From positions 1 through 45,051 of the forward strand of contig JAHAJA010000034.1 of assembly GCA_018372435.1 (NCBI GenBank): a DNA stretch of 45,051 bases, given 5' to 3'. Shown here piece by piece: positions 30,851 through 38,809 of the stretch (position 1 is its first letter; the number at the start of each line of letters is the position of its first letter). Under the pieces are notes generated by a model. The model was not told the DNA's origin. It saw only the letters and a program-made list of their open reading frames with translations, and ran no database searches. This DNA is from Clostridiales bacterium. Lineage in GTDB: Bacteria > Bacillota > Clostridia > Lachnospirales > Lachnospiraceae. The position numbers were made by a program, and so were the translations under genes.

Positions 30851-33577
30851 TTAACGGAGAATCACCTTTATCTGCTGATTCATCTCCTTAACCAAGCTTT
30901 GTATATATTCTTTCTTGCATATACAATACTCTTTGTTAATTACTACCTTATCTTGTTCTGTTATGAGCTTATCATTCACATATACCTCAGCTACTTGATA
31001 TTCTCCGTAATCTCTATCTGCTTCATTCACAAGTACAACCTCTAAGTTATGTTCTGCGAATATTGTAGATATACTAGCTGTTTTTGCTTGATTAAACTGC
31101 TCCTTCAATAATTTAGGTTCTATTAATAAGTCTCCACCTAATCCTCTAACACCAAACATCTGGGTTACTACTGTTAACATAAGCCAGCTTGCTGCACCCG
31201 TTAGATAATGATACATACCTCTTCCTTTATCATTAAAATATTCTGGTATACCCGGATATATCTTACTCACTTCGGCATTAGAAACTTGTCTATAAAGGCT
31301 CTCGATTGCTTTATACCCTTCTTTAACAAAACCTCTTTTGTATAAGGCATTGGCATACATCACTGTCATATGTGAAAATACAGCACCATTCTCTTTATGA
31401 CCATATGCAAATCCGAACATTCTGCCTAAGTTTAGTTTTAATTCTTTAAAATCGGTATTCAAGCGATATCCACCAACCTCCGCTTTGTACAAATATGCAT
31501 CCGCGGCATTTGTCATCATCTTCACCTGTTCTGATGTAGCTGTACCCGACATAATTGCGAAAACTTGACTCGTTAACATCATTCGGATTCCTTGTTCAAA
31601 AAGGCCTTCCACTTTCTCGCCAGAGTTATCATAATAGCCGTTAAACCAACCGTGGTTATCCGTCTCTGTTTGATTTACTTCAATCCACTCGTTATCCCTT
31701 ATATGTTGCTTGATCCATTCTGCTTTTTGTTTCAAGTTATTCATTAATTCATCAAGGGAGACTCTTCTTAACTTACCTGATATTCTCTTACTACTTCCTT
31801 CACAATACTTTTTTAACAATGACTTCTTCTGTGTCACACTTTCATATAATTCTGCATCTTGCTTAAGCAATATTAATATCTCTTCCGCTATCAGTACTTC
31901 ATCATTTCCAGATACCATTAGCTGCTTACATAATCTTGTCAATGTTTCAAAGTTTCCTGCATAGGCCGCAGTGAATGCAACACTTTCTCCTCTTTCATTA
32001 GCCATATCTAGTGCATCATTCCAGTCTGCTCCTCTAAGTCGCATATGGTTATGGTCACCTACATCGTAAAATGCGGTAAGATTCTCAAGTAAGATATGTT
32101 CTAGTACACTGCCTTCATAGACCTTACCATCTTCTGTCATCATGCATTTACTATCAAAACTATGCCAATTGGAATCAATAGCTTCTCCACGCTCTATTTG
32201 TTTATCCTTAAAATAAGTTACCTTCTCTAATAGAATTGATAAATCTCCTGTTTGTTGAATATACAAATCCGTAGTAACCAGTGGCCAGAACCCATGATCC
32301 ATCCACACCCTTGTTATATTGTTTCTATCTGCGATGAATTCTCCTGGCTTTTCTCCTATGATCGTTGCATTACTTCCATCCATTCTTACACCAGCATAAT
32401 TGTTACATATCGCTTCTCTAACACCACTTGGATCCATTAAGGTGAGAGCTAGACAGTCTTGCCACAAATCTCTCCAACCTCTTCCCCCTTTTCCATAATC
32501 ATGATGAGGTAGGAAGGAGCAACCATAGATACGTCTTAGAATCGGTTGAAAACTAACCCACTGCATAAAATTATTGAACTTAGAATCTCCTGTTTGAATA
32601 CTCACATTTCTCTTCTTATCCCAATGTCTTTGCATCTTGTTGTATGCTTTTTCTACTTTAGCTACCGTATCATATTTTTTTATAATCTCCTGAATTGAGT
32701 CTGGATCTTTATCCAAACCAATTAATAAGATGAAGCTGCATTCCTCTTGTGGCCTTAATACCATTCTTTCGAATTGAATAGCTCCCATTGCCTCGTATCC
32801 ATTCAGACTGCAATCCTTTTTCACTACCTGATGTTTATTCAAAATTGCTGTAGGTCTTAGGAAATCCCCGCCTTCACCGATATACTCTTCTACTACCGGA
32901 TAAAATCCTTCTGGTTTATTACCTTCTCCTGTACAACCAGCCACATAATAGGTCATTTCATTCTTCTGATGACCTCTTTCATCAAATGAAAATGTCGGTT
33001 TAACGTACACTCCATACTCTCTTGTCTCAATACGATGGAGTAATGAGGTAACATGGCGATGGTCTCTGATATTGTCTGCTGATCTACCATATATAGGTAT
33101 TGCAGCTGTAGCTGTAAACTCAAGGTTTTCGTTGCTAATATTGCGTATATCCACCTTCATAATCTCAACGTTATCTTCAATAGGTACAAAAGAAAGAATC
33201 TTAGAACCTATCCCATATTCATCTGAAACTCGATACATAGTATGATACAACATACCCACATCAAGTAATGTTTTCTCTTTCTCCTGTGTTAATTGGTTAC
33301 TTAATTGATACATTGACATTCCTGTTGCTGACCACAAACCTTTTCCTTCTATATCACACCAGAAATTCCTGCTTACCTTATTGTTATGTAAATCCTCACT
33401 ACTAACAGGTTGTAACACAAAGCTATTCTGATCCATCTTACAGTCTCCACCCAGTAGTGGTGTTACTGAACTTTTCATTCCTGTTTCATTGGCAATAGGA
33501 AAATAGAGATAACTTGTATTCTCTGGATCTATTACTCGAAACGTTCCCTTATTGTCTGTAAATTGATATGATAACAT
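30851..33577 (-). CDS. GH94 disaccharide phosphorylase, laminaribiose-phosphorylase-like
   Basis: I choose ATG 33577 because TAGGAGG lies 9 bases before it; an in-frame GTG at 33607 precedes that ribosome site. The product is 908 residues, close to laminaribiose phosphorylases (about 910) and longer than cellobiose phosphorylases (about 820). Visible GH94 motifs are GGRGWRDLWQD, ITRVWMDHGFWPL and MRLRGADWNDALDMA, where D521 is the general acid. The C-terminal half has NGAVFSHMTVMYANAL and the YHYLTGAASWLM block. It should phosphorolyse a beta-linked glucose disaccharide or short oligomer to glucose 1-phosphate plus glucose. Laminaribiose is favoured by length and by context; cellobiose or sophorose-type substrates are not excluded. 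It is the first gene of the operon. Confidence 0.85.
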   Translation of the reverse strand: MLSYQFTDNKGTFRVIDPENTSYLYFPIANETGMKSSVTPLLGGDCKMDQNSFVLQPVSSEDLHNNKVSRNFWCDIEGKGLWSATGMSMYQLSNQLTQEKEKTLLDVGMLYHTMYRVSDEYGIGSKILSFVPIEDNVEIMKVDIRNISNENLEFTATAAIPIYGRSADNIRDHRHVTSLLHRIETREYGVYVKPTFSFDERGHQKNEMTYYVAGCTGEGNKPEGFYPVVEEYIGEGGDFLRPTAILNKHQVVKKDCSLNGYEAMGAIQFERMVLRPQEECSFILLIGLDKDPDSIQEIIKKYDTVAKVEKAYNKMQRHWDKKRNVSIQTGDSKFNNFMQWVSFQPILRRIYGCSFLPHHDYGKGGRGWRDLWQDCLALTLMDPSGVREAICNNYAGVRMDGSNATIIGEKPGEFIADRNNITRVWMDHGFWPLVTTDLYIQQTGDLSILLEKVTYFKDKQIERGEAIDSNWHSFDSKCMMTEDGKVYEGSVLEHILLENLTAFYDVGDHNHMRLRGADWNDALDMANERGESVAFTAAYAGNFETLTRLCKQLMVSGNDEVLIAEEILILLKQDAELYESVTQKKSLLKKYCEGSSKRISGKLRRVSLDELMNNLKQKAEWIKQHIRDNEWIEVNQTETDNHGWFNGYYDNSGEKVEGLFEQGIRMMLTSQVFAIMSGTATSEQVKMMTNAADAYLYKAEVGGYRLNTDFKELKLNLGRMFGFAYGHKENGAVFSHMTVMYANALYKRGFVKEGYKAIESLYRQVSNAEVSKIYPGIPEYFNDKGRGMYHYLTGAASWLMLTVVTQMFGVRGLGGDLLIEPKLLKEQFNQAKTASISTIFAEHNLEVVLVNEADRDYGEYQVAEVYVNDKLITEQDKVVINKEYCICKKEYIQSLVKEMNQQIKVILR

Positions 33578-33630
33578 ACCTTCTAGCCTCCTACCTTCTA
33601 AGCTCACTATTTATCCACTTGTATATATTA

Positions 33631-33691
33631 ATTATAAGAACTACAGGGTTTGATTAAAGGTATGTAATTTTTTATTAGGTCTACTTTTTTT
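33631..33691 (-). promoter_or_regulatory. Promoter and shared activator-type motif before the phosphorylase operon
   Basis: On the minus strand an A7 run (33685-33691) precedes ACCTAATAAAAAAT (from 33680), then TATAATTAA with the -10 at 33631-33636. The motif starts 44 bases before the -10, the same distance as in the transporter promoter at 25510. The -35 region is poor, as expected when an activator is needed. Confidence 0.65.
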
Positions 33692-33719
33692 AGTTTTCTA
33701 TCAAATGAAGAATGAAATA

Positions 33720-33759
33720 CAAAAAACCCCCTTTACTGGTTTTGTCCAGTAAAGGGGGT
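33720..33759 (-). terminator. Strong terminator after nfnAB
   Basis: On the minus strand ACCCCCTTTACTGG pairs over 14 bases with CCAGTAAAGGGGGT, with a 6-base loop, followed by TTTTTTG. It separates the nfnAB transcript from the glucan operon promoter. Confidence 0.92.
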
Positions 33760-33812
33760 ACATATCATAATTAGGTCCCTAGTGGGGTGCATATATTATC
33801 ATCAAAGATTTA

Positions 33813-35198
33813 TTATTTATTAGTTAAATACTCGTCAATTCCCTTTGCAGCAGCTTTACCAGCTCCCATTGCAAGGATAACTGTTGCAGCACCAGTAACA
33901 GCATCTCCACCAGCGTAAACGCCTTCTTTTGAAGTCTGTCCTTTTTCTTCATCTGCTATGATACATTTGTATTTGTTAATGTCTAATCCATGAGTTGTTG
34001 AAGAAATCAGTGGATTTGGACTAGTACCAAGTGACATGATAACGGTATCAAGTTCAAGTTCAAATTCTGAACCAGGAACTTCTACTGGTCTTCTTCTACC
34101 AGATGCATCTGGTTCACCAAGATCCATCTTAACGCAAGTCATACCTTTAACCCAACCCTTTTCATCGACTAAGATTTCTTTTGGATTAGTAAGTAAATCA
34201 AAGATAATTCCTTCTTCTTTTGCATGGTGAACTTCTTCTACTCTAGCTGGAAGTTCAGACTCACTTCTTCTGTACACTATATGTACTTCAGCACCAAGTC
34301 TTAATGCGGTTCTTGCAGCATCCATAGCTACATTACCACCACCAACTACAGCAACTTTCTTACCAGCTACGATTGGAGTATCATATGATACGTCAAATGC
34401 TTTCATAAGATTATTACGAGTTAAATATTCGTTTGCTGAGAATACACCATTTGCATTTTCTCCTGGAATACCCATGAATTTAGGAAGACCAGCACCTGAA
34501 CCGATGAATACTGCGTCAAATCCCTCTTCTTCTAATAATTCATCAACTGTTGTTGATTTACCAATAACAACATTTGTTTCAATCTTAACACCTAGAACTT
34601 TTACATTCTCAATTTCAGATTGTACTACTGTGTCTTTTGGTAAACGAAACTCCGGTATACCATAAGTTAATACTCCACCTGCTTCATGAAGTGCTTCAAA
34701 GATTGTTACATCATAACCAAGTTTTGCAAGATCTCCTGCACATGTAAGTCCTGCAGGACCTGAACCGATTACAGCAACTTTCTTACCGTTCTTCACTTCG
34801 GCAGCTTTTGGTTGAATTCCATTCTCTCTTGCCCAGTCAGCAACAAAACGCTCTAACTTACCAATTGATACTGGTTCACCTTTGATACCACGAATACATC
34901 TTTCTTCGCATTGTGATTCCTGTGGACAGACACGACCACATACAGCAGGAAGCGCTGAATATTGGCTAATTACATGATAAGCTTCTTCAATGTTACCAGC
35001 TTCTACTTCTCTAATAAATCCAGGAATATCAATTGATACAGGACATCCTGTTATACATTTTGCGTTCTTACATTTTAAACATCTAGTCGCTTCGATCTGA
35101 GCTTCTTCTTGATTATATCCAAGACATACTTCTTCAAAATTCTTAGCACGAACTTTAGGGTCTTGTTCTCTAACTGGGATTCTAGTTAACATATCCAT
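33813..35198 (-). CDS. nfnB: NfnB-type large subunit (NADPH-dependent, glutamate-synthase small-subunit-like)
   Basis: A 461-residue flavoprotein of the GltD/NfnL family. The N terminus has two 4Fe-4S cysteine sets (ATRCLKCKNAKCITGCPVSI near 38-57 and CGRVCPQESQCEERC near 87-101). Two Rossmann folds follow: one for FAD (VAVIGSGPAGLTCAGDLAKL near 141-160) and one for NAD(P)H (VAVVGGGNVAMDAARTALRL near 268-287). It ends with GVYAGGDAVTGAATVILAMG. Many databases call it GltA, glutamate synthase. The neighbouring ferredoxin-NADP reductase-like subunit makes NfnB more likely: the NfnAB complex bifurcates electrons between NADPH, NAD and ferredoxin in anaerobes. Its ATG overlaps the nfnA stop by one base. 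Confidence 0.92.
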   Translation of the reverse strand: MDMLTRIPVREQDPKVRAKNFEEVCLGYNQEEAQIEATRCLKCKNAKCITGCPVSIDIPGFIREVEAGNIEEAYHVISQYSALPAVCGRVCPQESQCEERCIRGIKGEPVSIGKLERFVADWARENGIQPKAAEVKNGKKVAVIGSGPAGLTCAGDLAKLGYDVTIFEALHEAGGVLTYGIPEFRLPKDTVVQSEIENVKVLGVKIETNVVIGKSTTVDELLEEEGFDAVFIGSGAGLPKFMGIPGENANGVFSANEYLTRNNLMKAFDVSYDTPIVAGKKVAVVGGGNVAMDAARTALRLGAEVHIVYRRSESELPARVEEVHHAKEEGIIFDLLTNPKEILVDEKGWVKGMTCVKMDLGEPDASGRRRPVEVPGSEFELELDTVIMSLGTSPNPLISSTTHGLDINKYKCIIADEEKGQTSKEGVYAGGDAVTGAATVILAMGAGKAAAKGIDEYLTNK

Positions 35199-36088
35199 TA
35201 GTCGTTACCTCCACATCCACAACCACCATTCTTATGAGTAGCTCCTTCTTTTTCTTTCAGTATTTCTCTTCCTTCTTGTGTCTTGTACATCTGTTGTCTC
35301 TTCATTGACTCATCAAAATCAACAAGGTGTCCATCGAATTCAGGGCCATCTACACAAGCAAATTTAACTTCACCACCAACAGTTAAACGACAAGCGCCAC
35401 ACATACCAGTGCCATCTACCATGATTGGATTCATACTTACAGTTGTAGGGATTCCAAGTTCTTTTGTTAATATTGATACAAATTTCATCATGATAATCGG
35501 ACCAATAGCAATTACATGATCATAATGTTTGCCTTCATTATTAACTAAGTCTTTAATTTTATCATTAACATTCCCCTTGAAGCCATAGGAACCATCATCT
35601 GTTGCTACATATACGTTTCTAGCAACTTTCTTCATTTCCTCTTCAAGAATGATTAAATCTTTGTTTCGAGCACCGATGATACAATCTACATGGTATCCTT
35701 GTTCATGCATCCATTTAACCTGTGGATACACTGGTGCAGTACCAACACCACCTGCTACAAACAGGATGCTTTTCTTCTTAAGTTCTTCTGGATCTTCATC
35801 AATTAATTCTGATTTACAACCAAGAGGACCTGAGAAGTCTCTGAATGTATCCCCAACTTCATAATCAGCCATTCTCTTTGTAGATTCACCAACAGCTTGA
35901 AATACGATTGCTACTGTGCCAGCTTCTCTGTCATAATCACATATTGTTAACGGAATACGTTCTCCTTTTTCATCCATTTTAACAATTACGAATTGACCAG
36001 GGTGGCATGATTTTGCTACACGTGGAGCTTCAATATCCATAAGATAGATATTATTCGCTAATAATTCCTTTTTACGTATTGTAAACAT
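35198..36088 (-). CDS. nfnA: NfnA-type small subunit (FAD- and [2Fe-2S]-containing NAD-binding reductase)
   Basis: The 296-residue protein belongs to the ferredoxin-NADP reductase / PyrK-like family. FAD is bound through RIPLTICDYD (near 54-63); the NAD site has LFVAGGVGTAPVYPQ (near 117-131). A C-terminal cluster motif, DGTGMCGACRLTVGGEVKFA and then CVDGPEF, supplies three cysteines plus an aspartate, the arrangement known from the Thermotoga NfnA [2Fe-2S] cluster. The end, NGGCGCGGND, is a further cysteine-rich tail. With NfnB it forms the cytoplasmic electron-bifurcating transhydrogenase that links NADPH and NADH to reduced ferredoxin. It is the first gene of the pair. Confidence 0.92.
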   Translation of the reverse strand: MFTIRKKELLANNIYLMDIEAPRVAKSCHPGQFVIVKMDEKGERIPLTICDYDREAGTVAIVFQAVGESTKRMADYEVGDTFRDFSGPLGCKSELIDEDPEELKKKSILFVAGGVGTAPVYPQVKWMHEQGYHVDCIIGARNKDLIILEEEMKKVARNVYVATDDGSYGFKGNVNDKIKDLVNNEGKHYDHVIAIGPIIMMKFVSILTKELGIPTTVSMNPIMVDGTGMCGACRLTVGGEVKFACVDGPEFDGHLVDFDESMKRQQMYKTQEGREILKEKEGATHKNGGCGCGGND

Positions 36089-36185
36089 ATCTTTCCTCCA
36101 TACATCTCATAATCTAGATGGGAACTATGCAGTTACATTATTCTTCGCAACATAATTTCCTTAATTTGTAACCATTCAGTTGGGT

Positions 36186-36221
36186 CGATGATATCATCGC
36201 TCTACCTAAGTAATGATTATA
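36186..36221 (-). promoter_or_regulatory. Putative nfnAB promoter with a perfect palindrome downstream
   Basis: The minus strand has TATAAT at 36216-36221 with only a weak -35. About 17-30 bases further on lies the perfect 14-base palindrome CGATGATATCATCG (36186-36199), which would fall near +10 to +24. That is a plausible repressor operator. Confidence 0.45.
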
Positions 36222-36284
36222 ATTTATAACTCAACAAAAATCCAGTACTTATGACTACTTTTTCGCTTTAATTCTTTAATTTAT

Positions 36285-36320
36285 AAAAAACAGAGTTCTA
36301 AATCAAGCGATCTAGAACTC
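36285..36320 (-). terminator. Terminator after the alcohol dehydrogenase gene
   Basis: On the minus strand GAGTTCTA pairs with TAGAACTC (12-base loop) and TGTTTTTTAT follows. Confidence 0.85.
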
Positions 36321-36335
36321 CTTAGTTATTATGAT

Positions 36336-37508
36336 TTAGAAATCAACTTCTGTACCATAGTAAATGCAAGTAAATAATTGTTCCATCTCAGCTGGTGTAA
36401 TTGTTCTTGGATTTGATCCCGTACAAGCATCACCGACAGCATTTACAGAGATTTCTGCTATTTTTTGTTTGAATTCTTCTTCATTAATACCGAATTCTTT
36501 TAATGTTTTAGGAATGCTTAATTTAGCATTGTATTCATCAATTTTATCACATAATGCTTTCACACATTCAGCATCTGTTCCAACGATTCCGATTGATCTA
36601 GCGATATCTGCATATCTGTTTTCTGCTTCTTTTGCATTGTATTTAATTACATATGGAAGGTAGATTGCATTGGCACAACCATGTGGAATATGACCAGTTG
36701 AGAATGCAGCTCCTGTTTTATGTGCCATTGAGTGAACAATACCAAGTAATGCATTAGAGAATGCTTGGCCTGCAAGACATTGTGCATAATGCATCTGTTC
36801 TCTTGCTTCCATATCCCCACCAAATGAACTTGGAAGATAGTCGATTACCATTTGTATTGCTTTGATTGCAAGTGGATCTGTGAATGGCGAATTTAATGTA
36901 GATACATATGCTTCAATTGCATGAGTTAAAGCATCCATGCCTGTATGTGCTACTAATTTAGGAGGCATTGTTTCTGCTAAATCAGGATCAACAATTGCAA
37001 CATCTGGTGTTATATTAAAGTCTGCTAAAGGATATTTGATTCCTTTTGCATAATCTGTAATTACTGAGAAAGCTGTTACTTCTGTAGCTGTACCTGATGT
37101 TGAAGGAATTGCTAAGAATTTTGCTTTTTGTCTTAATTCTGGGAATGAGAAAGGTTGAATAATTTCTTCAAAGGTTGTCTCAGGATATTCATAAAATACC
37201 CACATAGCTTTCGCAGCATCGATTGGTGATCCACCACCCATAGCGATGATCCAATCTGGTTCAAATTCTCTCATCTGTGCTGCACCTTTCATAACTGTTT
37301 CAACGGAAGGATCTGGTTCTACATTTTCAAATAATTGTGTTTCAATACCAGCTTCTTTCAAATATGCTTCTACTTTATCAACGAAACCAAAACGTCTCAT
37401 TGATCCTCCACCAAGAACTATAATAGCCTTTTTACCTTTTAAGTTCTTAAGTTGCTCCAATGAACCTTTTCCATAATACATATCTCTTGGTAATGTAAAT
37501 CTCATCAT
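36336..37508 (-). CDS. Iron-containing alcohol dehydrogenase (AdhE C-domain-like)
   Basis: A 390-residue group III alcohol dehydrogenase. The dinucleotide-binding region has AIIVLGGGSMRRFG (near 29-42) and the family signature MGGGSPIDAAKAMWVFYEYP (near 91-110). The metal ligands lie in MDALTHAIEAYV (near 189-200), LLGIVHSMAHKTG (near 255-267) and GHIPHGCANAIYLPY (near 273-287). Its sequence style is that of the alcohol dehydrogenase domain of AdhE and of PduQ-type enzymes, so reduction of acetaldehyde or propionaldehyde with NADH to the alcohol is likely. It is monocistronic with its own promoter and terminator. Proximity to nfnAB fits a fermentative redox module. Confidence 0.92.
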   Translation of the reverse strand: MMRFTLPRDMYYGKGSLEQLKNLKGKKAIIVLGGGSMRRFGFVDKVEAYLKEAGIETQLFENVEPDPSVETVMKGAAQMREFEPDWIIAMGGGSPIDAAKAMWVFYEYPETTFEEIIQPFSFPELRQKAKFLAIPSTSGTATEVTAFSVITDYAKGIKYPLADFNITPDVAIVDPDLAETMPPKLVAHTGMDALTHAIEAYVSTLNSPFTDPLAIKAIQMVIDYLPSSFGGDMEAREQMHYAQCLAGQAFSNALLGIVHSMAHKTGAAFSTGHIPHGCANAIYLPYVIKYNAKEAENRYADIARSIGIVGTDAECVKALCDKIDEYNAKLSIPKTLKEFGINEEEFKQKIAEISVNAVGDACTGSNPRTITPAEMEQLFTCIYYGTEVDF

Positions 37509-37560
37509 TATGCATATCCTCCTTAAAATTATGTAATACTTTTGATGTTGTATTGTCTAT

Positions 37561-37588
37561 ATTATAACACACTTATCATCAAAATCAA
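37561..37588 (-). promoter_or_regulatory. Promoter of the alcohol dehydrogenase gene
   Basis: On the minus strand: TTGATT, 16 bases, and an extended TGTTATAAT. AAGGAGG follows in the leader just before the ATG. I see no Rex-type TTGTGA...TCACAA box. Confidence 0.7.
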
Positions 37589-38032
37589 TACAGGTTATAC
37601 TTAATATTGATTTATTTTCTTGAGAAAAAACCAGATTTTCATCAATTTTACTTATTTTTTATATTTTTTTGCCATTATTTTTACATATGTATCAATTATT
37701 TAATATTTATATTTGTTTTTTTTTTAACTACCTTTTTTTAACTATAATATTTTCTTATAATCTCTTTAGCTTTAACTACATTATGTTCTATGTATTTTCA
37801 ACGGTTATCCTCTAATAGCTGTTTGTTACATATCTTATGAATTACAGGTATTAACAGCAAACAGAATAATAGCATGATAAACTTCTTTTCTGCTTGTCTA
37901 CAAAAAATAGCTTACAAAATATTTTGTTTATGGTATAACATATATAAGAAGGTGCTTTACGAAAGAAAAATTAACACTACAAAAAGTGACAATGCTACTT
38001 TTTGGGCTCACTATATATCTACTATAATTAAT
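37589..38032. other. AT-rich intergenic region without a supported gene
   Basis: About 440 bases between the alcohol dehydrogenase promoter and the response-regulator ribosome site. It is dominated by T-runs, including a direct repeat TTTTTTAACTA near 37722 and 37735. The regulator's frame is open back to an ATG at 37874, but that stretch has no ribosome site and reads as non-coding. A TATAAT at 38023-38028 is too close to the ribosome site to be a convincing promoter. Confidence 0.5.
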
Positions 38033-38044
38033 AGGAGGATTTTT

Positions 38045-38737
38045 ATGTACACAATTTTAGTATGCGATGATGATTCTGCAATTGTTGACGCAATCGCAAT
38101 ATACCTAACACAAGAAAGTTATCAAGTACGAAAAGCCTATAATGGGAAAGAGGCACTTGATATTATTCATAATGAACAGATACACTTACTCTTACTGGAT
38201 ATCATGATGCCTATCCTTGATGGTATTCATACCATGATTGCATTACGTGAAGAGGACAACTCAATGCCAATTATCTTCCTCTCAGCCAAATCAGAAGATA
38301 CGGATAAGATTGTTGGCCTTAATTTAGGTGCTGATGACTATATTACAAAGCCTTTTAATCCTCTTGAATTAACTGCTCGTGTAAAATCAGCATTACGACG
38401 CTACACCAAATTCGGTAGTATTCCTGAAAGCAAGAATCTGTATCAAACTGGTGGATTAATTATCGACGACGAGAAGAAAGAAGTTTGGGTTGATAACGAA
38501 TTAATTAAGTTAACACCTATTGAGTACAATCTTCTTAAATTATTAGTAAAAAACAAAGGTAAAGTATTCTCAATCTCTGAAATCTATGAACAGATTTGGA
38601 ATGAACCATCCTTTGGTGTCGATAATATCGTTGCGGTTCATATTAGACACATAAGAGAAAAAATTGAAATCAACCCAAAAGAACCAAAGTATCTGAAAGT
38701 TGCTTGGGGAATTGGATATAAAGTAGAAGACCTGTAA
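38045..38737 (+). CDS. OmpR/VanR-type response regulator
   Basis: A 230-residue regulator with the start at ATG 38045, preceded by AGGAGG at 6 bases. The receiver domain has the acidic triad D8-D10, the phospho-acceptor D52 in LLLLDIMMPILDG and K102-type lysine in DYITKPFNPLE. The C-terminal winged helix (about 128-230) has LTPIEYNLLKLLVKNKGKVF, the recognition helix region VDNIVAVHIRHIREKIE, and the wing YLKVAWGIGYKVE. It should bind direct repeats upstream of target genes when phosphorylated by the kinase encoded 72 bases downstream. The targets cannot be named from the window. Confidence 0.93.
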   Translation: MYTILVCDDDSAIVDAIAIYLTQESYQVRKAYNGKEALDIIHNEQIHLLLLDIMMPILDGIHTMIALREEDNSMPIIFLSAKSEDTDKIVGLNLGADDYITKPFNPLELTARVKSALRRYTKFGSIPESKNLYQTGGLIIDDEKKEVWVDNELIKLTPIEYNLLKLLVKNKGKVFSISEIYEQIWNEPSFGVDNIVAVHIRHIREKIEINPKEPKYLKVAWGIGYKVEDL

Positions 38738-38809
38738 CGTCTCAGGACTACATTAATCATAGTCACATAAATACAATTTGACTATTGTACTATATTTCCG
38801 GAGGTTTCC

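Noticed and set aside
37874..38044. N-terminal extension of the response regulator to an upstream ATG
   Set aside because: AGGAGG lies directly before the ATG at 38045, and the receiver domain starts there; the extension has no family match.
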